Both the position numbers and the translations under genes were made by a program. Below, piece by piece: positions 47,545 to 58,163 of a stretch of DNA of 64,000 nt (position 1 is the stretch's first letter; each line of letters begins with the position of its first letter). Location: contig JACPVF010000016.1 of assembly GCA_016191845.1 (NCBI GenBank), positions 62,001-126,000 of the forward strand, read 5' to 3'. The DNA is from Chloroflexota bacterium (GTDB lineage Bacteria; Chloroflexota; Anaerolineae; Anaerolineales; Villigracilaceae). The notes under the pieces were generated by a model. It worked only from the letters and a program-made list of their open reading frames with translations. It did no database searches and was not told the DNA's origin.

Positions 47545-48465
47545 ATGAAACTCCGCGGTTGGTGGATCGCCGTCATCCCTGTCCTCATCGGTTTCCTGGC
47601 CTCCGTCATTGCGCAGGTCTTTTTCTCGCCTGTCCCCCTGTTGGTCTTCAAAATGGATGTTGGCATGGTGGCCTTCCTGGTCGGCTTCTTCCTTTCACTG
47701 CTGGTGGGCATGGCCCTGTTGGGCGCGGCCCGCGAACAGCGCGAAGCCGAGAAGTGGATGGACCAGGTGGATGTGATGAACCAGGAGAGCCGCCGTCAGT
47801 TCATCCGCCGCCTCGACCATGAGATCAAGAACCCGCTGACGGGGCTGCGCACGGCCCTGGTCAACCTGCGTGAGGCCCGCCTCGTGGAGGAGCGTGAGCG
47901 CGCCGCCGAGAATGCCTCCCGCGCCGCTGAGCGCCTCAGCCGCCTGCTGGCGGATTTGCGCAAGCTCTCCGACCTGGAGGAACGTCCGCTCGAACGCCTG
48001 CCCGTGGACATTCCGCTGCTGCTCGACGAAATGGTCGAGGCCGTGGCGCTGGTCCCTGCCTACGAGCATCGCAAAGTGGAGCTGCTCATCTCGCGTGTGC
48101 CCTGGCCCATGCCCACGTTGACGGGCGACCGCGACCTGCTCGGCCTGGGCGTGTACAACCTGCTCGATAACGCGCTCAAGTTCACGGCCGCCGAGGAATC
48201 GGTGGAACTGCGCGCGCGGGTGGAGGGACGCTCCATCGTCATCGAAGTGGCGGATTCGGGCATGGGCATCCTGCCCGAGGATTTGGGCAAGGTCTTCGAG
48301 GAGTTGTATCGCGGCACCAATGCGCGCGGCGTGGAAGGCAGCGGCCTGGGTCTGGCCCTGGTCCACCGCATCGTCACCCTGCACGGCGGCGACCTGACCG
48401 TCCGCAGCAGCCTCGACAATCCGCGCGGAACGGTCTTCACCATGCGGTTACCGATTAAGAAGTAG
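47545..48465 (+). CDS. Sensor histidine kinase
   Basis: RRLDHEIKNPLTGLRTALVNL H-box; VYNLLDNALKF N-box; GSGLGLALVHRIV G-box. Confidence 0.92.
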   Translation: MKLRGWWIAVIPVLIGFLASVIAQVFFSPVPLLVFKMDVGMVAFLVGFFLSLLVGMALLGAAREQREAEKWMDQVDVMNQESRRQFIRRLDHEIKNPLTGLRTALVNLREARLVEERERAAENASRAAERLSRLLADLRKLSDLEERPLERLPVDIPLLLDEMVEAVALVPAYEHRKVELLISRVPWPMPTLTGDRDLLGLGVYNLLDNALKFTAAEESVELRARVEGRSIVIEVADSGMGILPEDLGKVFEELYRGTNARGVEGSGLGLALVHRIVTLHGGDLTVRSSLDNPRGTVFTMRLPIKK

Positions 48466-48763
48466 AATAATTAACCTTCGTTTGAAGAATTGGGCGAAAA
48501 ACATTGAAAATGTCTCAATGACTTTGTTGGACCTCTTGTAAAAAAATAGCGACTCCAAGTACCCAGACAGTGCCTAGTGTGAAACTTTTTAGTGGATGTT
48601 CACAGTCATTGAAAAGGCTGCAAGACTTTGGGAGATTGCCAAAGCCGGGTTGAGTTAATCAATCATTACTGACTTTGGTATACTGACAAGAAGTAATTTA
48701 TAATTTTGATCTCACATCATTGCGACTTCTACAAGCGGTCTAAATATAGGAGGAAATATACCC

Positions 48764-50374
48764 ATGCACACACCGCCTTTGAAAACCATTCATACACAGC
48801 CATCGAAATTCCTGGAAATAGCCTGTTTGAGATTATTTGAGTATGTCAGAGGAAACCTACCATTGATCTCTGGCCTGGCCATACTTGCGGTCATGGCCTA
48901 CGGTTTCGAACTATTCAATTTCAATCTGACAATTGATGAGGAAATTCATTCCACTTATTCTGGTGCATTACTTGCATGGATTCAACAAGGTCGTTGGGGG
49001 ATTTATCTATTAAACGTCCTGGTAATGCCAAAGACAATCATCCCATTTGTTCCCCTGTTCGTGACCCTTGTGTTTCAAGTGGGCGCAATTCTGGTATTGC
49101 TGAATGCTTGGGGGGTTTATTCGAAATTTGAGCAGTTTATTGTTGGTGCGCTCTATATGACCTTCCCGATTATGGCATCTGTATATACCTTTTCCACTTT
49201 CAATTACGCCATCGGGATTGGACTTTTTTCCATATCCCTGGGTATATATATATTTGTCAAGGGTGGTTCGAAACGATGGTTCGCTGTTTTGCCCATCGCT
49301 TTTGCTCTTTCGATATATCAGGGGTTTCTCCCGGTTATTCTTAGCTCTTTCTTGGTGTACTTGTTGATCGTCTTGATGCGCGATCGCATCTTCCTTCTTA
49401 AGGATGGTTTTATTTTTGTCCTTGTCTTTCTAGTTGCCTATGTTGCTTATGACTTGATTTTGCAGATTTTTTTATTTCTATTGAAATTAAAGGTTGATCC
49501 CTATATTGCTGGTCAATTCGATCTGGTCTTCTTTCTGAAGCACCCATTGGACGCACTATTCCAGGTGCTCCATCACTTAATGCTACCAGTCTATTTCGGC
49601 GCAAAATCCTTATATACATTTGATATCTGGATCATGGGCATCTTATTATTGGTCTCGATTGCAAGCTTTTTCTTGGATATCTTGAGACTTACTCACGTTC
49701 AGAAGACGCTTGGATTTCTGCTTGCTTTTGGGATTTTGTTTCTACCTTTTGCTAGTGGATTGCTGATGAAAGGGCAAATGAGCATGCGTTTCTTATTGGC
49801 GGTCCCTATTGCTTTTTCTGGGAGCGTCTTGTTGGGAATGATGGGACGTTCAAATAACTATAGATTATTTGTTTCAGTTCTGTCAGGTATTTGTGTTTAC
49901 TATTTTGTGATATCCAATAATCAACTTTTTGCATCTTCCTATTTGGCTTTGCAGGAGGACCGTTCCTTTGCGACCCGTTTGATTGATGCCATTGAAACAA
50001 CACGCGTGAAAGCAGGTGTTCAGGAATTACACTATATTGAGGTGGTCGGATATTATGCGCGTCCGTCCATGCCGTCCATGCCAAAGATTGAGACCTTTGG
50101 TGCTTCGTTTTTTGAATGGGGAGGAGGAGATCCTGGCAGGGTGGCGGCCTTTTTGCAACTTATGGGATACCCGGCATTGCAGCCTCTACCCTTGCAAGAT
50201 AGGGCTGGGTTGATTCCTGTTTCCGCAGAGATGACAATTTGGCCTGCTGCTGGAAGCGTGAAGGTCATTGATGATGTGGTGGTGGTAAAGTTTGGGCCCT
50301 ATTCGGCTTCGCAAAGACAGGTTATTTGCATGGCCATTTCCCAGAGTAATTCTGCCTTCTGTGCTGTGCCATAA
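48764..50374 (+). CDS. GtrII-like glucosyltransferase-domain membrane protein
   Basis: Multi-TM; FNFNLTIDEEIHSTYSGALLAWIQQGRWGIYLLN pattern. Confidence 0.75.
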   Translation: MHTPPLKTIHTQPSKFLEIACLRLFEYVRGNLPLISGLAILAVMAYGFELFNFNLTIDEEIHSTYSGALLAWIQQGRWGIYLLNVLVMPKTIIPFVPLFVTLVFQVGAILVLLNAWGVYSKFEQFIVGALYMTFPIMASVYTFSTFNYAIGIGLFSISLGIYIFVKGGSKRWFAVLPIAFALSIYQGFLPVILSSFLVYLLIVLMRDRIFLLKDGFIFVLVFLVAYVAYDLILQIFLFLLKLKVDPYIAGQFDLVFFLKHPLDALFQVLHHLMLPVYFGAKSLYTFDIWIMGILLLVSIASFFLDILRLTHVQKTLGFLLAFGILFLPFASGLLMKGQMSMRFLLAVPIAFSGSVLLGMMGRSNNYRLFVSVLSGICVYYFVISNNQLFASSYLALQEDRSFATRLIDAIETTRVKAGVQELHYIEVVGYYARPSMPSMPKIETFGASFFEWGGGDPGRVAAFLQLMGYPALQPLPLQDRAGLIPVSAEMTIWPAAGSVKVIDDVVVVKFGPYSASQRQVICMAISQSNSAFCAVP

Positions 50375-51046
50375 AGGTTTTGGAATATAGCGAAAAGCCA
50401 CTAGCCGGGTTCTGAATTGCCTGACCTGCAGTGTAAAAACTGAGCAATAGATCTGGTCTTCATTGCCAACAAACAAAGTTGCGATTAAGCATCAAACGAG
50501 CATTGCCTAATGGGAAGGTCAGGCATTTTGAGAGGTTGGTGGATATTCCTGTGGCAATACCCCGTGCGAGTTGCTCTTCTGTAATAGTAGAGGACGGAGA
50601 TGGGCTCTGCCATCATGTCTTCCCAATGGCGGTCACTATAAGCTTTGTTTTTAGCGATCAAAGTGTCTTTTGACAGGCAAACTTGGTACACTTTCAAGAC
50701 TCGGGTAGCGTTTCAAGAACCTTGGGCCAGGAAGAACTTGGCTGGTTCCCCATATCCGGTAACATGAGATGGAGTTTCAAGTCATAAAAATCATTTCCTG
50801 CTGGCCTGATAACCACGCCAGGCCTCTCCATGATATCGTCGCGAACACGTAACCCAGAAGATACGGACTGTCACAGAAGAAATCTTTTGAAAATTCGTGT
50901 TTATCCGTGTCATCCGTCAAATCTGTGAACTTAAGAAAAGCAGACCCTCCTGGTGATATAACCGACTATGGAATGCAAATTACGGGGTTACAAAACTGTG
51001 ACATCCCTGCGACAGGCTTGTAACAGCTGAAAAGTATAAATAAGGC

Positions 51047-51673
51047 ATGGACGAACACTCGCTCATCCGTGCCGCAAGAGAAGGCGACCTCGACGCCTTC
51101 AACACCCTGGTCCTCCAGTATCAGGACTACCTCTTCAACGTGGCCCTGCATATGACCGCCGATGAAGACCTCTCGGCGGACGCGTTGCAGGAGGCGCTGC
51201 TCTCGGCCTTCCGCCACATCCGCGCCTTTCGCGGGGGCGGATTCCGCAGCTGGCTGACGCGCATCACCATCAACGCCTGCTACGACGAATTGCGCCGCAA
51301 ATCGCGCCGTCCCGCCCAGCCATTGGAGTGGATCGTCCGTGACGGCGGGGAGGTGGACTTGAACGACTGGCTGTACGACCCCGCGCCCGGCACCGAGTAC
51401 CAGGTCGAGACCTCGGAGCTGGAGACCGCCATCCACGCCGCCCTGCGCTCGCTATCCGCGCCCTACCGTGCCGCGGTGGTGCTGGTGGATATCCAGGGCT
51501 ATTCTTATGATGAGGCGGCGAAAATCCTGCGGGTGCCCGTCGGCACGGTCCGCAGCCGCCTGGCCCGCGCCCGCGCCAACCTGCGCTCCCTCCTTGGGGA
51601 TGTCGAGGACCTCATGCCCGTCCCGGTGTGGTTTAATATTGGGGCTGGTTCCTACCAGGTCCCGACGGCGTGA
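51047..51673 (+). CDS. ECF-type RNA polymerase sigma factor
   Basis: AAREGDLDAFNTLVLQYQDYLFNVAL; DEAAKILRVPVGTVRSRLARARANLRSLL. Confidence 0.93.
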   Translation: MDEHSLIRAAREGDLDAFNTLVLQYQDYLFNVALHMTADEDLSADALQEALLSAFRHIRAFRGGGFRSWLTRITINACYDELRRKSRRPAQPLEWIVRDGGEVDLNDWLYDPAPGTEYQVETSELETAIHAALRSLSAPYRAAVVLVDIQGYSYDEAAKILRVPVGTVRSRLARARANLRSLLGDVEDLMPVPVWFNIGAGSYQVPTA

Positions 51674-51717
51674 GATGAGAGGTTCGTCGGGGGGACCTGA
51701 CATTCTCGGAGACGCGC

Positions 51718-52347
51718 ATGAAGAAATCATTGTTGCTTTTGACCCTGGCCAGCCTCGCGCTGGCCTCGTGCGGTACGCTGGAGATCACCCTGGACGTCAC
51801 CTCCACGCCTACCGTGGTAGTGTCCACTGTCACGCCTCTGCCCGATACCCCTGCCCCGCCTCCTCCCCCTACATTCACGGCCATCCCCCGCTTGACCCTG
51901 GACGAACTGGCGAATGCCAAATTCCACAGTGTGAGCATCAAGGAAGACGAGGCGGATTTTCGCTTCGAGGACGGCCTGTATTTCCTGCCCGAGCAGGCTC
52001 AGGGCTGGGGCGGTGACTGGTACGTCCGCCTGTTGATGGACCGCATAGCCTTTGGCGACCTCGATGCCGATGGCATCGACGATGCGGCCGCCATCTTCGA
52101 GAGCAAGCGCGGCGGCAGCGGACTCTTCCGTGAGCTGGCCGTGGTTCTTAATCGGGGCGGGTCCCCCGTCAATGTGGCATCCGTCTATCTGGGTGACCGC
52201 GTGGGTATCCTCTCGATCAGCATCGACCACGGCGTCATCCTGCTGGACATGCTGGTGCACGGATCCTATGATCCCATGCTCGGCCCGAGCGTGGAGAAAC
52301 TCTTTCGATATCAATGGAATGGGACGGCCCTCGTTCCCTTGGATTAA
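51718..52347 (+). CDS. Putative lipoprotein
   Basis: MKKSLLLLTLASLALASCGTLEITLD lipobox. Confidence 0.75.
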   Translation: MKKSLLLLTLASLALASCGTLEITLDVTSTPTVVVSTVTPLPDTPAPPPPPTFTAIPRLTLDELANAKFHSVSIKEDEADFRFEDGLYFLPEQAQGWGGDWYVRLLMDRIAFGDLDADGIDDAAAIFESKRGGSGLFRELAVVLNRGGSPVNVASVYLGDRVGILSISIDHGVILLDMLVHGSYDPMLGPSVEKLFRYQWNGTALVPLD

Positions 52348-52357
52348 TGGACACCTT

Positions 52358-54256
52358 ATGAAAAAACAGTTTTCCCTCCTGCTTTTACTGACTCTGATCC
52401 TCACAGCTTGCGGTACCCTGGAAGTCAACCTGGAACCCACCAGCGTGGAGGCCCAGTCTGCCGCCAATCTGCCCACGCCCACACCTGCGGCGCCGACCCT
52501 CTCGATGGCTTCGACCTCGGAAGAGATCCAGCGTTTTATGCTGACCAGCGCCACCCGCTGGCAGACCCTCTTCATGGACGGCACGGTCTACAACTATGAC
52601 CGCGATTCCAACGTCATCTACTCGATGCGCCAGCAGGCCTGGATCGACCAGATGAGTGCACGCTTCCGCGTCCTCAGCGGACCCGTCGAGGGCGAGGCCG
52701 CCGTCTTCAAGGCCTCCGATGGCGAGAACATCCTCACCATCGACTTGAAGTCGGGTGCGACGGATACCAGCCAGATGTCCCCTGGCGCGAACCAGCCGCA
52801 ATACGTCCCGCCGCTTGAACCTGGCACAGCCTACCCGAATCCGCTCTGGGGGCAGATTGGCGAACCGCTGGCGCAACTGGCCTTCCCCTCGGACTTTGCC
52901 CAGAACCAGGGCACTTTCAAGCCCGTCGGCATGGAGACGCTGCTGGACCGTACTGTCATCGCTGTCGAGTGGACCTATGCCAACGCGCAGAATCCCAGCT
53001 TCCGCGCCTGGCTCGATCTGCAGACGGGCGTCATCTTGAAGATGCAGAATTACGGCAAGGAGGGCGGGACCCTGGTGGAGACCGAGCTGACCGTCAACCA
53101 GATCGCCTTCGACGTGGCGATGGACTCCGCCTTGTTCAGTGCACCCACCGGGGCGCCGCGCTTTGCCGACGTCAACGGGGCGGCGCTGACTCCTCTCGAA
53201 ACGGGACCCGCCGTCCCGTCGGGGCAGGATCCGCTGGGTGACCTGTACTTCTTCACGCTGCCGCATCAGGCGGGGCAGATGCCGCAACTGGTTCGCCTGC
53301 CCGGCTCCTGCGTGGTGGGATTGAATCCCTGCCCACAGGTGGAGACCATCCCGCTGCCCTTTGCGCTGAACTTCAACTTAAGTCCGTTGGTCTGGTCGCC
53401 TGATGGCAAGTACGCGGCCCTGTCCTATCCCGCCAATGGCAACGGCATGCCGCAAAACTTATATCTGTTCGACCCGACTGCCAACACCTGGACCGCACTG
53501 ACCCAGTTCCCGTACATCGACCCGCCCTTCTGGTCGCCCGATGGCACGTGGATCGCTTTCCGCACTCAGGATGGGCAGGGCGGCGAGGATGTTTTCGTTG
53601 TCCGTCGTGATGGTTCAGATCAGCGGAACCTGACGGCTTCGGGCAGCCTGCCCGCCAATGCCCGCCCTTACGTGATGGACGGCTGGTTGACCGAGAACAT
53701 CATCCTGCGCTCGGCCCTGCCTGGCAAGGAAGGCACAGTGTATCTTGTGCGCGCTTCGGATGGGGCGGTACGTCCGCTCTTCGAGACCCTGCTGACCAAG
53801 GCCAGTTTCTTTCCCGCTCCCGATGGGTCTGCGTTAGCCTTTGACGAATACGACTACGTCAGCCAGAAACACATCCTCATGGTCACGGAGCCCGACGGCG
53901 CCAACCTCGTGGACCTGGCGACGTTTTCGGGCGGCAGTCTGTATCCCATCGTCTGGTCACCCGATAAGACCCGTGTAGCCTTCGTCTACTATACGAGTTT
54001 TGCGAATGGCAATCCCACCGCCGATGTGTATATCGTCGGCCGCGATGGCCGCGGCCTGTCGCTGGTGTATAAAGGCGTTACGATTGGCCGCGTGCTGTTC
54101 TCTCCCGATGGAAATTATTTACTGGTTGAAGAGACCACCTCTCCCACTGGCGGACACTTGTTCGTGGTGAACCTGTCCACGCTGGCGAGTCACATGCTGC
54201 AAGCCCCAGGTCTCTCGCTCGACTCGGATTGGTACGCACCCTCCTGGCGGAAGTAG
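52358..54256 (+). CDS. Lipoprotein with TolB/WD-like beta-propeller repeats
   Basis: MKKQFSLLLLLTLILTACGTLEVNLEPT; repeated VWSPDGKYAALSY, FWSPDGTWIAFRT, VWSPDKTRVAFVY, LFSPDGNYLLVEE; start at 52358. Confidence 0.85.
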   Translation: MKKQFSLLLLLTLILTACGTLEVNLEPTSVEAQSAANLPTPTPAAPTLSMASTSEEIQRFMLTSATRWQTLFMDGTVYNYDRDSNVIYSMRQQAWIDQMSARFRVLSGPVEGEAAVFKASDGENILTIDLKSGATDTSQMSPGANQPQYVPPLEPGTAYPNPLWGQIGEPLAQLAFPSDFAQNQGTFKPVGMETLLDRTVIAVEWTYANAQNPSFRAWLDLQTGVILKMQNYGKEGGTLVETELTVNQIAFDVAMDSALFSAPTGAPRFADVNGAALTPLETGPAVPSGQDPLGDLYFFTLPHQAGQMPQLVRLPGSCVVGLNPCPQVETIPLPFALNFNLSPLVWSPDGKYAALSYPANGNGMPQNLYLFDPTANTWTALTQFPYIDPPFWSPDGTWIAFRTQDGQGGEDVFVVRRDGSDQRNLTASGSLPANARPYVMDGWLTENIILRSALPGKEGTVYLVRASDGAVRPLFETLLTKASFFPAPDGSALAFDEYDYVSQKHILMVTEPDGANLVDLATFSGGSLYPIVWSPDKTRVAFVYYTSFANGNPTADVYIVGRDGRGLSLVYKGVTIGRVLFSPDGNYLLVEETTSPTGGHLFVVNLSTLASHMLQAPGLSLDSDWYAPSWRK

Positions 54257-54342
54257 ACTCTTCACGCTGAGCGGAGGGACGATGTCCTTCGTCCCGAAGT
54301 CGAAGCGTCGTCTTCCTGATAAACATTGGATAACCGAGAATC

Positions 54343-54379
54343 AAAAAACAGGTCACTGCGCAAGCATGACCTGTTTTTT
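54343..54379. terminator. Bidirectional intrinsic terminator
   Basis: AAAAAACAGGTCA...TGACCTGTTTTTT. Confidence 0.85.
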
Positions 54380-54478
54380 AACTTTTCCGTTCTCATAAAT
54401 TTAAAAAAATTCGCGAGTCTCCGTGCAATCCGCAGCCCAGTGAAAGTAGGGTGGGCCTTGTAGGTCCACCTCTCTTTT

Positions 54479-55846
54479 TTATTCCCGTCTACCCTTGGTC
54501 ACGATGCGGATGGGCGTGCCGAGGAAGCTGTATTCCTCGCGGATCTTGTTCTCGATATAGCGGATATAACTAAAGTGGATCATCGTCGGGTCGTTGACGT
54601 AGATCATGAAGGTTGGCGGGTCGCTGCGCACCTGGGTGCCGTAATACATCTTCACCACGCGTCCCGCATGCGACGGGTGCGGGTGCAGGTCCTGCGCGTT
54701 GTGGATGATCTGGTTGATCTTCGAGGTGGTCAGACGCGCCAGGCGTTCCTCTTGTACGCGCAGCGCCATCGGCAGCACCTGATCCACGCGCTGGCCTGTC
54801 TTGGCCGAGATGAACAGGATCGGCACATAGTCCATGAAGTTCAGCTCGTTGCGGATCTTCTTGGTGTACTCCTCCATCGTGTAATTGTCTTTTTCGACCG
54901 CATCCCATTTGTTGACCAACACCACGCAGGACTTCCATTCTTCGAGGATGAAGCCTGCGATGTGCGCGTCCTGGGTGGTGATGCCCGTGGTCGCATCGAT
55001 CATCAGGATGGCGACGTCGGCCCGCTCGATGGATTTGAACGAGCGCAGCACGCTGAACTGTTCCACACCTGGCTCGATCTTTCCGCGCCGACGGATGCCT
55101 GCCGTGTCGATCAAGGTGATCTCCACCCCGTCGAATTCCAGCTTCGAGTCGATCGAGTCGCGCGTCGTGCCCGCGATCGGGCTGACGATGGCCCGCTCCT
55201 TGCCGACCAACTTGTTCAGCAGGCTCGATTTACCCGCGTTCGGCTTGCCCACGATGGCGATCTTGATCGAGTCATCTTCCTCTTCCTCCACCTGCGGCGG
55301 GAAGGATTCCACCATCGCATCCAGCAGGTCGCCCGTGCTCGTGCCGTGCAGCGCCGAAATGGGATACGGGTCGCCCAGGCCCAACTCATAGAACTCAGGC
55401 GCCTGCATGCGACGCTCTTCATTGTCACACTTGTTGACCACCACGAAGACGGGCGGCCAGAAGGTGCCGTCGGGGCGCTTCTTCTGATAGCGGCGCAGGA
55501 TCTCGGCCACCTCACGGTCAGGGGAGGTGACGCCGCTCTCGCCGTCGGCTAGCAGCAGCACGGCGTCGGCGTCTTCGAGCGCGGCCAAGGCCTGGGCGCG
55601 GATCTCCTGGATGAAGTCGGCGGAGCCCACGGAGAGCGGAGTCTTGCCGCCGTGGGTTGGGTCGATTCCGCCCGTGTCCACCACGGTGAAGGCTCGGCCG
55701 TTCCACTCCGAATCGCCGAACAGGCGGTCGCGCGTGGTACCGGGCGTGTCGTCCACGATGGCCATGCGCTCACCGACCAGGCGGTTGAACAGGGTGCTCT
55801 TTCCGACGTTGGGACGCCCGATCAGGGCGACGATGGGTTTGTTCAT
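54479..55846 (-). CDS. der: Ribosome biogenesis GTPase Der (EngA)
   Basis: Two G domains: GRPNVGKSTLFNRLVG and GKPNAGKSSLLNKLVG; DTAGIRRRGKI. Confidence 0.95.
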   Translation of the reverse strand: MNKPIVALIGRPNVGKSTLFNRLVGERMAIVDDTPGTTRDRLFGDSEWNGRAFTVVDTGGIDPTHGGKTPLSVGSADFIQEIRAQALAALEDADAVLLLADGESGVTSPDREVAEILRRYQKKRPDGTFWPPVFVVVNKCDNEERRMQAPEFYELGLGDPYPISALHGTSTGDLLDAMVESFPPQVEEEEDDSIKIAIVGKPNAGKSSLLNKLVGKERAIVSPIAGTTRDSIDSKLEFDGVEITLIDTAGIRRRGKIEPGVEQFSVLRSFKSIERADVAILMIDATTGITTQDAHIAGFILEEWKSCVVLVNKWDAVEKDNYTMEEYTKKIRNELNFMDYVPILFISAKTGQRVDQVLPMALRVQEERLARLTTSKINQIIHNAQDLHPHPSHAGRVVKMYYGTQVRSDPPTFMIYVNDPTMIHFSYIRYIENKIREEYSFLGTPIRIVTKGRRE

Positions 55847-55925
55847 GAAATCTCACTTCCTATAAATGCTGCGGCGGATTCTTCATCCGCCGCCTATTGT
55901 ATCGTATCCTATTGCTGCAAGACGA

Positions 55926-57191
55926 CTATTTTGGCGTGGGTGTTGGCGTGTGGGTCGGCAGCGGATAGGGCGTCCCGGATGGGACCAGCGTCACTTCCAC
56001 CGTGCCAGGCAGGATCGACTCGACCATCACGTCCGCGATCAGGATCTCGACCTTGGGGGTCAGTTGATGGGTGCCCGCTGTCAGTCCGGTCAGATCCACC
56101 GTCACGCGGATGTCCTGCCGTGTGAGCGTATCCAACAGGGGCAGGGGGCCCGAGAGGATTACGTCCACCGTGGCAGGCAGCACCTGGGCTGTCAGGCCTT
56201 CGGGCAGTCCTGTCACTTGCACCACCTCATTCGAGAGCGTGATGCTGCTCTCGATGGGCGAGATGCCCGCCTGAATCAACACGGTCTGTTCGCCCACCAC
56301 CGACACACCTTCAGGCAGGTTCAGGTCGAGGCGGGTGGTGATGTCTTCGTTGGCGTTTTGCAGGTCGAGCGGCTGGGTCTCCACCACACCGGGCAGGGTG
56401 CTGACCACATTCGGGTCCGAGGAAAAGACCGTCACCACGGGCGGAAAGACCGAGATGTCGGTCAGGCGGTAACCGCTGGCCACTTGTCCGCGCACCACCA
56501 CCTTGACGGCCAGGTCGCGGTATCCGCCGCGCTGGCTGACGGGTACTTCCACGTCCACGGTCTGTGGCGAGACGCTCAACCCGCTGAGCGCCCGCCCGTT
56601 GGCATCTAACACCTGCACCGTCAGCGACTTCTGCACGCTCTCACGGACCCCGTCCAGACTGAGCGTGACCGTCGCCTTGGTGGCCTGCTGCACCTGCGAC
56701 TCGGCTCCTGCCACCACCACCTGCAGCGGGGTCAGGCTTGGGTCTCCAGCCTGGTAACCGACAGCGGGTTGCCCCGCCAGGTTGAGGTCAATTGTCAGGT
56801 TGCGCGTAGCCAGTGGTTCGAGGGCTAGGTTCACAGTCATGGGGCTGACCGAGACCAGCCGGGCGGGGCGTTCGCTTACCTGCACCTGGATCCCCACACT
56901 GTGCTGCCCGCCGCCCAGTCCGGAGAGGTCGAGGATGGCACGTACGCTGGTGGGATCGCTGCTGATGCGTTCCCACACCGAGGTCGGTGCGCGCAGGGTG
57001 ACTTCCACCTGTTTCGGGTAATCAGTGCTGATCACCAGGCCCGGGTCCTGGCCCACCACTTCGACTGCAACCGGGGCAGGCAGGGTGCGCACCTCATCCG
57101 GGTCGGCGGCCGTGACGGCTGCCACCCAGACAGCGAGCGCAAGGATGAAGGCCCATAACAGGGTTCTCAGGTTCTTGCCTAAAGTACGCAT
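55926..57191 (-). CDS. cdaR: YbbR-like domain protein (CdaR)
   Basis: Repeated YbbR-like units, N-terminal TM, adjacent to cdaA. Confidence 0.88.
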   Translation of the reverse strand: MRTLGKNLRTLLWAFILALAVWVAAVTAADPDEVRTLPAPVAVEVVGQDPGLVISTDYPKQVEVTLRAPTSVWERISSDPTSVRAILDLSGLGGGQHSVGIQVQVSERPARLVSVSPMTVNLALEPLATRNLTIDLNLAGQPAVGYQAGDPSLTPLQVVVAGAESQVQQATKATVTLSLDGVRESVQKSLTVQVLDANGRALSGLSVSPQTVDVEVPVSQRGGYRDLAVKVVVRGQVASGYRLTDISVFPPVVTVFSSDPNVVSTLPGVVETQPLDLQNANEDITTRLDLNLPEGVSVVGEQTVLIQAGISPIESSITLSNEVVQVTGLPEGLTAQVLPATVDVILSGPLPLLDTLTRQDIRVTVDLTGLTAGTHQLTPKVEILIADVMVESILPGTVEVTLVPSGTPYPLPTHTPTPTPK

Positions 57192-57221
57192 CGGTTTCTC
57201 GAAGCAGCCCGTTGAGGGCTG

Positions 57222-58094
57222 TTACTCGTCCTTCTTTTTGGCAGGCAGGCTCGGGATGAAGCGCTCGAACCAACTGGCGGGACCCTCGGTGCGGTTCGGG
57301 CGGAAGAAGGCGATCAGAATGTTTTCCAACCGCTCGGGGTCGAGGCGGCGGATCATCCGCCCGGAGTGGGCCACGGCGATCGCGCCGGTCTCTTCCGAGA
57401 CGACCACCGCCACCGCGTCGCTGACCTCCGAGATGCCCAGCGCCGCGCGGTGACGGAGTCCCATCTGGCGCTCGGGGGTGCGGTTGAGGATGCCGCTCGA
57501 CGAGAGCGGCATCACACAGGCGGCCGCCACCAGTTTGCCCTCGGCGATGATGACCGCGCCGTCGTGCAGGGGGGTGTTGGGATAAAAGACTTGCAACAAC
57601 AGTTCTGGCGTGACCTGCGCGTTCAGTTTCACGCCCGTATTGACGTATTCCTCCAGGCTGTCGAGCCGCTGGAATACGATCAGCGCGCCATGCTGACGGG
57701 CTGAGAGGCGCGCCGAGGCGCTCACCACTGCGCGCACCACCTGTTCGCTTTCGAGCACATCGGCCTTGGCGGCCAGCGGCCAGATCGTTCCCGCGCGGCC
57801 CAATCGTTCCAATGTACGGCGGATCTCCGGGGCAAAGATGACGGGGATGGAAAGCAACAGGGCAGGCAGGGCGTTGGTCACCAGCCACGAGAAGGCGGGC
57901 AGGTCCACCAGTGAGGTGAACAGCACGATCAACACCACCAGCAGGATCATGCCGCGCAAAAGCACCATCGCCTGCGTATCGCGCAGGGAATAGAGCAGCC
58001 CGAAGAAGATGAGCGTCACCAACAGGATGTCGATGGCGCTCAGCCAGTTCAGGCGTTGAAAGATGAAGAGGAGGTTATTGAGGAGTTCGGTCAC
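57222..58094 (-). CDS. cdaA: Diadenylate cyclase CdaA
   Basis: NTPLHDGAVIIAEGKLVAAACVMPLSSS and GLRHRAALGISEVSDAVAVVVSEETG (DGA/RHR motifs). Confidence 0.95.
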   Translation of the reverse strand: MTELLNNLLFIFQRLNWLSAIDILLVTLIFFGLLYSLRDTQAMVLLRGMILLVVLIVLFTSLVDLPAFSWLVTNALPALLLSIPVIFAPEIRRTLERLGRAGTIWPLAAKADVLESEQVVRAVVSASARLSARQHGALIVFQRLDSLEEYVNTGVKLNAQVTPELLLQVFYPNTPLHDGAVIIAEGKLVAAACVMPLSSSGILNRTPERQMGLRHRAALGISEVSDAVAVVVSEETGAIAVAHSGRMIRRLDPERLENILIAFFRPNRTEGPASWFERFIPSLPAKKKDE

Positions 58095-58163
58095 GGTACC
58101 AGGGAGGGCGGGACTCCTGGGCCTGGCGCGCGGGAATTCCCGTTCCCTTGCCCGGTCCCAGCC

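Noticed and set aside
50880-50935. TTCGTGTTTATCCGTGTCATCCGTCAAATCTGTGAA quasi-tandem repeat
   Set aside because: Short degenerate intergenic ATCCGTG-type repeat only; not enough units to call a functional repeat and no CRISPR-like spacing
51047-54256. ECF sigma with cognate anti-sigma
   Set aside because: The two downstream genes are lipoproteins without a zinc anti-sigma (HxxxCxxC) motif, so no anti-sigma was called
54575-55552. 325-aa plus-strand ORF opposite der
   Set aside because: Shadow ORF of Der
55868-55893. GCGGCGGAT-TCTTC-ATCCGCCGC hairpin between cdaR and der
   Set aside because: Good stem but no U-tract on the minus strand, so not called a terminator; may be an mRNA processing or stability element
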